Source: an uncultured Oxalobacteraceae bacterium
Lineage (GTDB): Bacteria; Pseudomonadota; Gammaproteobacteria; Burkholderiales; Burkholderiaceae
DNA: 5,107 bases
Reading direction: 5' to 3'
Assembly (NCBI GenBank): GCA_946479705.1
Contig: CAMLHI010000197.1
Coordinates: 1-5,107 of the forward strand
In this document: piece after piece, positions 1 through 5,107 of the stretch
Layout of the letters: each line of letters opens with the position of its first letter
Numbering within the stretch: position 1 is the first letter of the stretch
The notes under the pieces: model-generated
Seen by the model: only the letters and a program-made list of their open reading frames with translations
Told to the model about the DNA's origin: nothing
Databases searched by the model: none
Program-made: the position numbers and the translations under genes

Positions 1-566
1 CGCGTGGTGTCGGCCAGCATTTCGAAATAGGCGTCCTGCGGCGCGCCCTGGCACAGCAGGCTGGCGAACTGGGCCTTGGTGCGGAGCACCTTGGGCCATG
101 GGGCATCCAGCAAGCCATTCGAGATCCCGTAAATGCCCGGTTCGAGCGGCTGGCCGTTGCGCGGATCGTCGCCGCCGCGGTTGGAGAACCACAGCATCTG
201 CTCGCGGTCGCCCAGCACCAGATTGAAGCCGTTGTACTCGGCGCTGCGCGTGCCGATGCGGGCCACGTAGTCGGCCGCGCTCATCTTGCCAGTCAGGTAG
301 TCGGCCACCAGCGCCCCGCGCGACGGTGCGTCGGCGCGCTTTTCTTGCGGCCCGCGGATATTGGTCAGGGCCGCAAAGCGCGGCCCGTGGCTGCTGATGC
401 CCATCCAGCTGCCGGCGAACTTCAGGTCGCGCCCGGCGAACACTTGCGGATGATCGGGCCAGGGCGCCGCCGGGGCGGCCGGGCGGTCGTAGAACTCGTC
501 GCGGTTGGCGGCGGCGATCAGCGGCACGCCCGGCATGACCTTCCAGGCGAAGACGATCAGGCACAT
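1..566 (-). CDS. NRDE/TANGO2-family protein, partial (C-terminus beyond the window)
   Basis: The minus-strand frame is open from an ATG at 566 to the window edge, giving the first 188 residues. I translated it by hand and found no stop. The protein starts Met-Cys-Leu-Ile and carries the family signature Asn-Arg-Asp-Glu at residues 21-24. A second family-like block, YGISNGLLDAPWPKV, lies around residues 146-160. Family members are usually about 250-270 residues, so roughly a quarter is missing. Eukaryotic TANGO2/HRG-9 relatives have been linked to haem trafficking; the bacterial proteins are mostly uncharacterised, and the conserved Cys2 fits an Ntn-hydrolase-like fold. There is no signal peptide, so it is probably cytoplasmic. 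The start overlaps the end of the upstream DUF4936 gene by 10 bases and has no clear Shine-Dalgarno sequence, which suggests translational coupling. Family assignment is firm; molecular function is not known. Confidence 0.88.
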   Translation of the reverse strand, partial: MCLIVFAWKVMPGVPLIAAANRDEFYDRPAAPAAPWPDHPQVFAGRDLKFAGSWMGISSHGPRFAALTNIRGPQEKRADAPSRGALVADYLTGKMSAADYVARIGTRSAEYNGFNLVLGDREQMLWFSNRGGDDPRNGQPLEPGIYGISNGLLDAPWPKVLRTKAQFASLLCQGAPQDAYFEMLADTT

Positions 567-847
567 GGGCGGCTGTCCGTAAACACTTCGATGTGGCGCG
601 GGCCGTCGATCCAGGCGCCGATGCCGGCGTCCGATACCGCGCCGGCCAGCGCATCGTCGAACTCGGTGGTCACGGCAGGGTAGATTTCCATCCAGGTCTG
701 GCGGCCGTCGTCCGCTTCCGGCCGGCGGCGCAGCTGGCCGGCCACACCGGTCAGGGCCGACAGCGCCGCCTGCATCGCCTGCACGCGCGGCCACAAGGCC
801 GGCGCCTGGTCGACCGCTACCTTGTAATAGATGTACAGGTCGATCAT
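557..847 (-). CDS. DUF4936 family protein
   Basis: This encodes a 96-residue protein of unknown function. It begins with an aromatic beta-strand-like stretch (MIDLYIYYKV). Then follow a helix-like segment (about 17-32), an Arg-rich RRRP motif at 40-43, the strand QTWMEIYP at 50-57, and a C-terminal GPRHIEVF block at 82-89. Together these match my memory of DUF4936, a small family found mainly in Betaproteobacteria, often next to ygfZ. The alternating hydrophobic/aromatic strands suggest a compact alpha/beta fold of the ferredoxin-like dimeric-barrel kind, but that is inference. There is no signal peptide or membrane segment. The ATG lies 4 bases after the TAG of ygfZ, and the TGA overlaps the start of the NRDE gene, so it sits in the middle of a coupled three-gene block. 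Overlapping plus-strand frames are shadows. Function unknown. Confidence 0.85.
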   Translation of the reverse strand: MIDLYIYYKVAVDQAPALWPRVQAMQAALSALTGVAGQLRRRPEADDGRQTWMEIYPAVTTEFDDALAGAVSDAGIGAWIDGPRHIEVFTDSRPCA

Positions 848-851
848 CGGA

Positions 852-1853
852 CTAGACGTCGAGCGCGTCGAGCACGTAAGGCATGGGCAGCAGCCGCAGC
901 GGCGTGCCGCTGGCCGAACCGAGGCGGATGTCGGCGCCTTCCAGCGCGGCCAGTTTCAGCTCCACCAGCACATCGGACCCGCCTGCGCCATTAGGTGCGG
1001 CGTTGACGATCATGCCGCAGGGCTGGTCCGGATCGGCCACGTCGAACACTTCGGCGCCGGCTGCGACGCTGGCGTCGTCCAGGGTAGCGAGGGTGGTGCG
1101 GCGCTTGAGCTTGCCGAGATACTGGCTGCGCGCGACGATTTCCTGACCGGGATAGCAACCTTTCTTGAAGTTGACGCCACCCAGCAGTTCGAAGTTGATC
1201 ATCTGCGGTACGAACTGTTCCTGGGTTTTTGCGGTAATCTGCGGCACGCCGGCATGGATCTCGGACAGGCGCCAGGCCTGGTCGTCGCCCGTCTTGAGTG
1301 CGCCGGACAGTTCAGGCAGCGCCGCTTCGGCCGTCTCGGCACTGGTGATCCACAGGTAGCGTGGGGCGCCGAAGGCATCGCCCACGCGCAGCAGGGTTTC
1401 GCCTTCGAGTTCCAGGCGGGTGTAGGGCGCCGGGGGCAGGGTGCCGAACATCGTGGCCAGCGCTTCGTGTGCGGGCAGGCCGCCGAAACCGAGCACGGTC
1501 TTGCCGGGCGCGGCGTCGGCCAGCTTGGCCTTGGCGCGCAGCACGAACATCGACAGGCGCTTTTGCACCGCCGCTTGAATGTCGGCGGACAGTTGCAGGA
1601 AGATCGATTCGGCCGAGCGCCACATCAGGAAGCTGGCCTGCAGGCGGCCCTTGGGAGTGCAGAAGCCGGCCAGGCGCACCTCGGTCTGGCTGAGGTGGGC
1701 GACATCGTTGGTCAGCTGGCTGTGCAGGAAAGTGGCGGCGTCGTCGCCGGTCACGGAGATCAATCCCTGGTCGCCGATGACGGCCACGAAGCCGGCGGCC
1801 AGGTCGGCCGCACTCAAGGTTTGCTGGGAGAAGCTGGTATTGCTATTTGTCAT
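852..1853 (-). CDS. ygfZ: YgfZ/GcvT-like folate-binding protein (Fe-S cluster maintenance)
   Basis: This encodes a 333-residue protein related to the GcvT aminomethyltransferase. E. coli YgfZ binds tetrahydrofolate and supports assembly or repair of certain Fe-S enzymes such as MiaB. The diagnostic YgfZ signature KGCYPGQE is at residues 231-238, with Cys233 matching the functionally important E. coli Cys228. The N-terminal part includes GDDAATFLHSQLTNDV, typical of the folate-binding domain, and GFCTPKGRLQASF. The length is close to the E. coli protein (326 residues). I chose the ATG at 1853 because AGAG lies 5 bases upstream (1859-1862) and the protein then starts at the usual place. The same frame stays open far upstream, antisense to mltG; an ATG at 1889 would add 12 residues but has no Shine-Dalgarno sequence. 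It ends in TAG, 4 bases before the DUF4936 gene, and is the first gene of the leftward block. Confidence 0.95.
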   Translation of the reverse strand: MTNSNTSFSQQTLSAADLAAGFVAVIGDQGLISVTGDDAATFLHSQLTNDVAHLSQTEVRLAGFCTPKGRLQASFLMWRSAESIFLQLSADIQAAVQKRLSMFVLRAKAKLADAAPGKTVLGFGGLPAHEALATMFGTLPPAPYTRLELEGETLLRVGDAFGAPRYLWITSAETAEAALPELSGALKTGDDQAWRLSEIHAGVPQITAKTQEQFVPQMINFELLGGVNFKKGCYPGQEIVARSQYLGKLKRRTTLATLDDASVAAGAEVFDVADPDQPCGMIVNAAPNGAGGSDVLVELKLAALEGADIRLGSASGTPLRLLPMPYVLDALDV

Positions 1854-1858
1854 AAAAT

Positions 1859-1862
1859 CTCT
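1859..1862 (-). promoter_or_regulatory. Shine-Dalgarno-like site deciding the ygfZ start
   Basis: On the minus strand AGAG is followed by 5 bases and then the ATG at 1853-1851. The alternative in-frame ATG at 1889 lacks such a site, so this element supports the shorter protein. The match is short, so confidence is moderate. Confidence 0.45.
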
Positions 1863-1898
1863 AAATTTGGCGGCTGAAAGCCTTATCATTACGGGTTC

Positions 1899-1904
1899 AT
1901 TATA
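1899..1904 (-). promoter_or_regulatory. Candidate -10 element for the ygfZ block
   Basis: The plus strand reads ATTATA here, a perfect TATAAT on the minus strand, in an AT-rich gap in front of ygfZ. Initiation about 7 bases downstream would fall near 1892. That would leave a leader of roughly 40 bases before the ATG at 1853, and the ATG at 1889 would be nearly leaderless. I see no good -35 hexamer at 16-18 bases upstream (the sequence there is GC-rich), so this is a suggestion. A small perfect hairpin (GGCT-GAA-AGCC, 1872-1882) lies in the would-be leader. Confidence 0.35.
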
Positions 1905-1955
1905 GAGATGTCGAGAAAATCGCGCCGGACGGGGCGTAAAACCACCAGAACCGCT

Positions 1956-2948
1956 ATGGGCTTCATAAAAAAAACAATCCTCCTTACCGTCGTCGTCGCA
2001 GTCGCCGCCGTGGCCGTCTTTTCCTGGTGGGCCAAGCAGCCCATCACCACCAGCGGCGAGCCGATCGATTTCACGGTCGCGCCGGGCAGCAGCGTGGTCG
2101 CGGCCGCCCAGCAGATCGCCAAGGCGGGCGTGCCGGTCAATCCCTATCTGCTGTCCTTCCTGGCGCGCATTACCCAGCAGGCCAGCAAGATCAAGGCCGG
2201 CACCTACGAACTCAAGCCCGGCACCACGCCGCGCCGCCTGGTCACCCAGCTGGTGCGCGGCGAATTCGCCCAGGAAGCCTTGACCATCATCGAGGGCTGG
2301 ACCTTCCGCCAGATGCGCGCGGCGGTCAATGCCAGCAAGGGCCTCAAGCACGAAACGCTGACCCTGTCGGACAAGGAATTGATGGCGAAGATCGATCCCG
2401 AGTTCAAGGAAGCCGAGGGCCTGTTCTTTCCGGATACCTATCTGTTCGCCAAGAATTCGAGCGACCTGCAAGTGTTCAAGCAAGCCCACACGATGATGAT
2501 GATGCACCTGGCCACGGCCTGGGAAAAACGCGACCCCAGCCTGCCGTACGCCTCGCCCTACCAGGGCCTGGTGATGGCGTCCATCGTGGAAAAGGAAACC
2601 GGCCAGAAGTCCGAGCGCGGCATGATCGCCGGCGTGTTCGTCAACCGCCTCAAGACCGGCATGATGCTGCAGACCGATCCGACCGTCATCTACGGCATGG
2701 GCGACAAGTACGACGGCAAGATCCGCAAGCGCGATCTGGAAACCGATACCCCTTACAATACCTACACGCGCTTCGGCCTGCCGCCGACGCCGATCGCCTT
2801 GCCGGGGCTGCAGTCGCTCACGGCCGCCTTCGGCCCGGCCAAGACCGACGCCCTGTATTTCGTTTCGCGCGGCGATGGCACCAGCCATTTTTCCGGCAAC
2901 CTGAACGACCATAACAAGGCCGTCAACCGTTATCAGCGCGCTCCATGA
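1956..2948 (+). CDS. mltG: Endolytic murein transglycosylase MltG (YceG-like)
   Basis: This encodes a 330-residue inner-membrane lytic transglycosylase that cuts nascent peptidoglycan strands and helps set glycan chain length. E. coli MltG has 340 residues. The N-terminus MGFIKK is followed by one hydrophobic segment at about 7-24, with the rest periplasmic. A LysM-like region follows (about 35-95, including [16 protein letters not shown]), then the YceG catalytic domain. Glu214 in SIVEKET aligns with catalytic Glu218 of E. coli. Other conserved blocks are [20 protein letters not shown] (238-249) and [11 protein letters not shown] (from 267). An in-frame ATG at 1908 would add 16 residues, mostly Arg/Lys/Thr, using AGA and AAA codons unlike the rest of the gene, and its GAG touches the ATG. 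I therefore prefer 1956, although that start also lacks a clear Shine-Dalgarno sequence. The TGA overlaps the tmk start (ATGA). The function is secure; only the start is open. Confidence 0.95.
   Translation: MGFIKKTILLTVVVAVAAVAVFSWWAKQPITTSGEPIDFTVAPGSSVVAAAQQIAKAGVPVNPYLLSFLARITQQASKIKAGTYELKPGTTPRRLVTQLVRGEFAQEALTIIEGWTFRQMRAAVNASKGLKHETLTLSDKELMAKIDPEFKEAEGLFFPDTYLFAKNSSDLQVFKQAHTMMMMHLATAWEKRDPSLPYASPYQGLVMASIVEKETGQKSERGMIAGVFVNRLKTGMMLQTDPTVIYGMGDKYDGKIRKRDLETDTPYNTYTRFGLPPTPIALPGLQSLTAAFGPAKTDALYFVSRGDGTSHFSGNLNDHNKAVNRYQRAP
2945..2948 (+). other. ATGA stop-start overlap mltG/tmk
   Basis: The TGA of mltG (2946-2948) and the ATG of tmk (2945-2947) share bases. No Shine-Dalgarno sequence precedes the ATG (the upstream bases are AGCGCGCTCC), so termination-reinitiation is the likely way tmk is translated. 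Confidence 0.85.
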
Positions 2949-3574
2949 CCGACAGCATCCCAGCAGTTCCCGGCAAGTTCATCACCTTCGAAGGCATCGA
3001 CGGCGCCGGCAAGTCCACCCATATCGCCTTCGTGGTCGCGCTGCTGCAGGCGCGCGGCAAGACCGTGGTGTCCTCGCGCGAACCGGGCGGCACCGCGCTG
3101 GGCGAACGCCTGCGCGAACTCGTGCTGCACGAGAAAATGCACCTGGAAACCGAAGCGCTGCTGATGTTCGCCAGCCGCCGCGAGCACCTGGCCCAGGTGA
3201 TCGAACCGGCCCTGGCGCGCGGCGACTGGGTCGTTTCCGACCGCTTCACCGATGCCAGTTTCGCCTACCAGGGCGGGGGCCGCGGCCTGGACCGCGCCAA
3301 GCTCGACGCGCTCGAGCAATGGGTGCATCCGCAGCGCCAGCCCGACCTGACCCTGCTGTTCGACGTGCCGCTGGACGTGGCGCGCGCCCGTCTCGACGCC
3401 ACCCGCACGCTGGACAAGTTCGAGCAGGAACAGGCGGATTTTTTCGCCGCCTGCCGCGCCGAATACCTGCGCCGCGCCGCCCAGTTTCCCGAGCGCGTGG
3501 TGGTGATCGATTCGACCCGCAGCATCGCGGACATCCAGGCCCACCTGGCCGAGATTATCGATACCCTGTCATGA
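2945..3574 (+). CDS. tmk: Thymidylate kinase (dTMP kinase)
   Basis: This encodes a 209-residue cytoplasmic enzyme that phosphorylates dTMP to dTDP with ATP, an essential step to dTTP. The length is normal for the family (E. coli 213). The P-loop [10 protein letters not shown] is at residues 16-25. The dTMP-binding REPGGT motif is at 45-50, the [10 protein letters not shown] helix is around 77-86, and the DRF motif is at 99-101, followed by [10 protein letters not shown] (105-114). The LID region carries several Arg residues ([16 protein letters not shown]), as expected for the bacterial type in which LID arginines contact ATP. The start ATG overlaps the mltG stop in ATGA and has no Shine-Dalgarno sequence, so translation probably depends on ribosomes finishing mltG. 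Its own stop overlaps the holB start in the same way. A long minus-strand frame across it is a shadow of GC-rich codons. Confidence 0.97.
   Translation: MTDSIPAVPGKFITFEGIDGAGKSTHIAFVVALLQARGKTVVSSREPGGTALGERLRELVLHEKMHLETEALLMFASRREHLAQVIEPALARGDWVVSDRFTDASFAYQGGGRGLDRAKLDALEQWVHPQRQPDLTLLFDVPLDVARARLDATRTLDKFEQEQADFFAACRAEYLRRAAQFPERVVVIDSTRSIADIQAHLAEIIDTLS
3571..3574 (+). other. ATGA stop-start overlap tmk/holB
   Basis: The TGA of tmk (3572-3574) and the ATG of holB (3571-3573) share bases, again with no Shine-Dalgarno sequence directly upstream (ATACCCTGTC). This is a second coupled junction of the same form, which fixes the holB start here although the frame is open upstream to 3319. 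Confidence 0.85.
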
Positions 3575-4599
3575 CCAAGACTATTTATCCGTGGCAGGCC
3601 GGCGCCTGGGAGCAGCTGCAAGCCCTGCGTCCGCGCATGCCCCATGCTGTGCTGTTTTACGGCGCCGCCGGCACCGGCAAGGCCGACTTCATCGAAGCCT
3701 TCGCCCAGGCGCTGCTGTGCGAAAACGTCCAGCCCGACGGGCATGCCTGCGGCAGCTGCGCCTCTTGCGGCTGGTTTTCCCAGAGCAACCATCCCGACTA
3801 CCGCCGCGTGCGCCCGGAAGCGCTGGAAGACGAGCCGCCCGGCGAAGGCGAGGAGGGCGAGTCCGACAAGAAAGCCAAGGCCACCAAGACCCCGTCCAAG
3901 GAAATCAAGATCGAACAGATCCGCGCCCTGGCCGACTTCATGAATATTTCCACCCACCGGCAGGGCTTGCGGGTGGTGGTGCTGTACCCGGCCGAGGCGC
4001 TCAACACGCCGGCCTCGAACGCCTTGCTGAAGACCCTGGAAGAGCCGCCGCCGGGCACGGTCTTCCTGCTCTCGTCGAACAGCCTGGACCGCCTGCTGCC
4101 GACCATCCTGTCGCGCTGCCGCAAGTTCGCCCTGCCGATGCCCGACAGCGCCAGCGCCATGGCCTGGCTGAAAGAGCAAGGGCTGGGCGACGCCGAGGCC
4201 TGGTTGCGCGAGCAGGGCGGGGCGCCGCTGGCGGCTCTGGCCGCGTCGGAAACGGCCAATCGCGAGGAAATGGATGCCCTGTTGCAGTTGCTGGCCAATC
4301 CGAATATCGAAAATGCATTGAAAAATGCCGACAAGTTGAGCAAACTCCCATTGGCATTACTTGTCGCATGGCAACAACGCTGGCTGTATGACGTTTTTTC
4401 GTACAAACTGTCAGGGAGCATCCGCTATTTTCCCCGCTACCAGAAGGAAGTCGCTACGCTGGCGGGACGGGTGCAGACCGCCAAGCTGATGCAGGCGATC
4501 AAGAGCACCAACGAGCGGCGCGCCGTGGCCGATCATCCGCTGTCACCGAAATTATTTGTCGAAGACATGTTGCTTGATTACACTGCGTGCTGCACCTGA
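3571..4599 (+). CDS. holB: DNA polymerase III subunit delta-prime
   Basis: This encodes a 342-residue clamp-loader subunit that, with delta and tau/gamma, opens the beta clamp and loads it onto primed DNA. E. coli HolB has 334 residues. The AAA+ module starts with a P-loop-like GAAGTGK (31-37), followed by Ala38 where Ser/Thr is usual. A four-cysteine zinc module follows (Cys50, Cys60, Cys63, Cys66). Residues 83-110 are a low-complexity insert, acidic first ([13 protein letters not shown]) and then Lys-rich ([11 protein letters not shown]). The typical [22 protein letters not shown] (148-160) and SRC motif (181-183, supplying the arginine finger in the clamp loader) come next. The C-terminal third is the helical collar domain. 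The last 300 bases use more AT-rich codons (AAT, AAA, TTG, ATT) than the first part. The start is set by the ATGA overlap with tmk; the gene ends 10 bases before pilZ. Confidence 0.95.
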   Translation: MTKTIYPWQAGAWEQLQALRPRMPHAVLFYGAAGTGKADFIEAFAQALLCENVQPDGHACGSCASCGWFSQSNHPDYRRVRPEALEDEPPGEGEEGESDKKAKATKTPSKEIKIEQIRALADFMNISTHRQGLRVVVLYPAEALNTPASNALLKTLEEPPPGTVFLLSSNSLDRLLPTILSRCRKFALPMPDSASAMAWLKEQGLGDAEAWLREQGGAPLAALAASETANREEMDALLQLLANPNIENALKNADKLSKLPLALLVAWQQRWLYDVFSYKLSGSIRYFPRYQKEVATLAGRVQTAKLMQAIKSTNERRAVADHPLSPKLFVEDMLLDYTACCT

Positions 4600-4605
4600 A
4601 AGGAA
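4600..4605 (+). promoter_or_regulatory. Strong Shine-Dalgarno site of pilZ
   Basis: AAGGAA lies in the 10-base holB-pilZ gap, with AGGA (4601-4604) 5 bases before the ATG at 4610. It is the only strong ribosome binding site in the rightward operon. This suggests pilZ initiates efficiently on its own rather than only by coupling. Confidence 0.75.
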
Positions 4606-4609
4606 CTGA

Positions 4610-4987
4610 ATGGCTGGCAATCCACTAGACCCGAATGCACCGCAAGCCGCGCGGCCATCGGTGTTGTCGCTTGCTATCAAGGAAAAAGCCGCCCTGTACG
4701 CGGCCTACATGCCATTCCTAAAACACGGTGGGATCTTCGTGCCCACGACCAAGCCTTACAAGATCGGTGACGAGATTTACCTGATCCTGGCTCTGATGGA
4801 CGACCCCAACAAGTACCCGATCGCCGGCAAGGTGGCCTGGATTACCCCGGCGGGCGCCAATAACAACAAGGCGCAGGGCATCGGCGTGCATTTCCCCAAC
4901 GACGAAGCCGGCCAGCGCGCCAAGCTGCGGATCGAGGAAGTGCTCGGCGCCGCGTTGCGCTCCTCGCGCGCCACCCACACCCTCTGA
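4610..4987 (+). CDS. pilZ: Type IV pilus assembly protein PilZ
   Basis: This encodes a 125-residue PilZ-domain protein of the founding PilZ type, needed in Pseudomonas and Xanthomonas for type IV pilus assembly and twitching motility. In Xanthomonas it bridges the pilus ATPase PilB and the c-di-GMP receptor FimX. Recognisable family blocks are RPSVLSLAIKEKAALYAAYMPF (broken here: RPSVLSLAI at 15-23 and LYAAYMPF at 29-36), GGIFVPTTKPYKIGDE (40-55), GKVAWITP (73-80), GIGVHF (90-95) and the C-terminal ATHTL. The RxxxR c-di-GMP-binding motif of canonical PilZ domains is absent, as in the Pseudomonas PilZ, so direct c-di-GMP binding is not expected. Soluble, with no signal peptide. It follows holB after 10 bases, as in P. 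aeruginosa, and has a good Shine-Dalgarno sequence. The TGA lies 6 bases before the next gene. Confidence 0.94.
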   Translation: MAGNPLDPNAPQAARPSVLSLAIKEKAALYAAYMPFLKHGGIFVPTTKPYKIGDEIYLILALMDDPNKYPIAGKVAWITPAGANNNKAQGIGVHFPNDEAGQRAKLRIEEVLGAALRSSRATHTL

Positions 4988-4993
4988 TTTCCC

Positions 4994-5107
4994 ATGGCCG
5001 CGTTTGCTCACCGTCCCGCCCGCCAGGACGACCTGGCCGGCATCGTCGCCATCTATAACTCCACCATTGCCTCGCGCGAAGTCACGGCCGACACCGAGCC
5101 GGTCTCG
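4994..5107 (+). CDS. GNAT family N-acetyltransferase, partial (N-terminus only)
   Basis: The first 38 codons run from the ATG at 4994 to the window edge without a stop. The visible part, with HRPARQDDLAGIVAIYNSTI followed by a TADTEP segment, resembles the first strand and helix of GNAT acetyltransferases of the phosphinothricin/methionine sulfoximine acetyltransferase-like group (RPA..DD...I..IYN). These enzymes move an acetyl group from acetyl-CoA to an amine, often of a small toxic amino-acid analogue. The acetyl-CoA-binding motif (QxxGxG/A) would lie beyond the window, so substrate and even activity cannot be judged. It starts 6 bases after the pilZ stop, without a clear Shine-Dalgarno sequence (TTTCCC precedes the ATG), so it is likely co-transcribed and coupled to pilZ. 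Confidence 0.72.
   Translation, partial: MAAFAHRPARQDDLAGIVAIYNSTIASREVTADTEPVS

Larger units (their letters stand above)
1854..1955. promoter_or_regulatory. Divergent intergenic region between ygfZ and mltG
   Basis: This is the only non-coding stretch of note and must carry the start signals of both blocks unless they lie inside genes. Positions about 1840-1915 are clearly richer in A and T than the surrounding coding DNA. For the plus strand the best -10-like hexamer is TATCAT at 1884-1889 (5 of 6 to consensus), without a recognisable -35; a weaker pair is TTGCTA (1840-1845) and TAAATT (1862-1867), 16 bases apart. For the minus strand there is TATAAT at 1899-1904. No terminator-like stem followed by a T-run is present. 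If mltG starts at 1908 instead of 1956, the non-coding part shrinks to 1854-1907. Confidence 0.45.

Noticed and set aside
345..994. Plus-strand frames at 345-683 and 593-994.
   Set aside because: They lie opposite the NRDE and DUF4936 genes, which have clear family motifs on the minus strand, and their own translations are Arg/Gly/Ala-rich without domains.
831..1877. A 348-codon plus-strand frame across ygfZ.
   Set aside because: It is antisense to a well-supported gene, its composition (Gln/Gly/His/Arg-rich) is that of a shadow frame, and it has no domain or ribosome binding site.
1872..1882. A small perfect hairpin GGCT-GAA-AGCC in the intergenic region.
   Set aside because: A 4-bp stem without a T-run is too short to be called a terminator or a riboswitch; recorded only as part of the possible ygfZ leader.
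2492..2504. A short GAT/ATG trinucleotide repeat encoding four Met residues (180-183) in MltG.
   Set aside because: Only about four units long, in frame, and in a helix where E. coli has a similar hydrophobic/charged stretch. Not a credible phase-variation tract.
1854..2912. The ygfZ reading frame stays open on the minus strand for about 350 codons upstream, antisense to mltG.
   Set aside because: The translation is Gly/Ala/His/Arg-rich low-complexity, typical of the complement of GC-rich codons, and has no recognisable domain. The mltG strand carries clear family motifs.
3319..3570. An upstream extension of the holB frame inside tmk.
   Set aside because: The extension is Arg/Pro/Ala-rich shadow sequence, and the ATGA overlap at 3571 gives a HolB of normal length starting at the usual N-terminus.
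2933..4421. Several minus-strand frames of 100-300 codons opposite tmk and holB.
   Set aside because: They mirror the GC-rich coding strand, show no family motifs, and overlap genes whose catalytic or zinc-binding residues are visible.

Overview
This 5,107-base window is GC-rich chromosomal DNA of a gammaproteobacterial/betaproteobacterial housekeeping type. The proteins look most like those of Burkholderiales, probably Oxalobacteraceae (Massilia/Duganella/Janthinobacterium-like). That placement rests on remembered protein style, gene order and high GC at third codon positions, not on a search. I see no mobile elements, RNA genes, CRISPR arrays or phage genes, and coding density is almost complete.

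The left part (1-1853, minus strand) is a three-gene block read leftward: ygfZ (folate-dependent Fe-S cluster maintenance protein), a small DUF4936 protein, and an NRDE/TANGO2-family protein cut by the window edge. The genes are separated by 4 bases (ygfZ/DUF4936) and overlap by 10 bases (DUF4936/NRDE), so they are very probably one transcript with coupled translation.

Between the two blocks, roughly 1854-1955 is the only real intergenic stretch. Its left half is clearly AT-richer than its surroundings. It should hold divergent promoters for the two blocks, including a perfect TATAAT on the minus strand.

The right part (1956-5107, plus strand) is a tight operon: mltG (endolytic murein transglycosylase), tmk (dTMP kinase), holB (DNA polymerase III delta-prime), pilZ (type IV pilus PilZ protein) and the start of a GNAT acetyltransferase. 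mltG/tmk and tmk/holB are each joined by an ATGA overlap. pilZ follows holB after 10 bases and has its own good Shine-Dalgarno sequence. The GNAT gene starts 6 bases after pilZ. The order mltG-tmk-holB-pilZ matches the known Pseudomonas aeruginosa arrangement. It joins cell-wall processing, dTTP supply, clamp loading and type IV pilus biogenesis in one transcript.

I found no convincing new system. The points most worth checking are the charged insert in HolB, the near-complete P-loop of HolB, the PilZ protein without a c-di-GMP-binding motif, the GNAT gene after pilZ, the pairing of YgfZ with an NRDE/TANGO2 protein, and the start and promoter layout between ygfZ and mltG.
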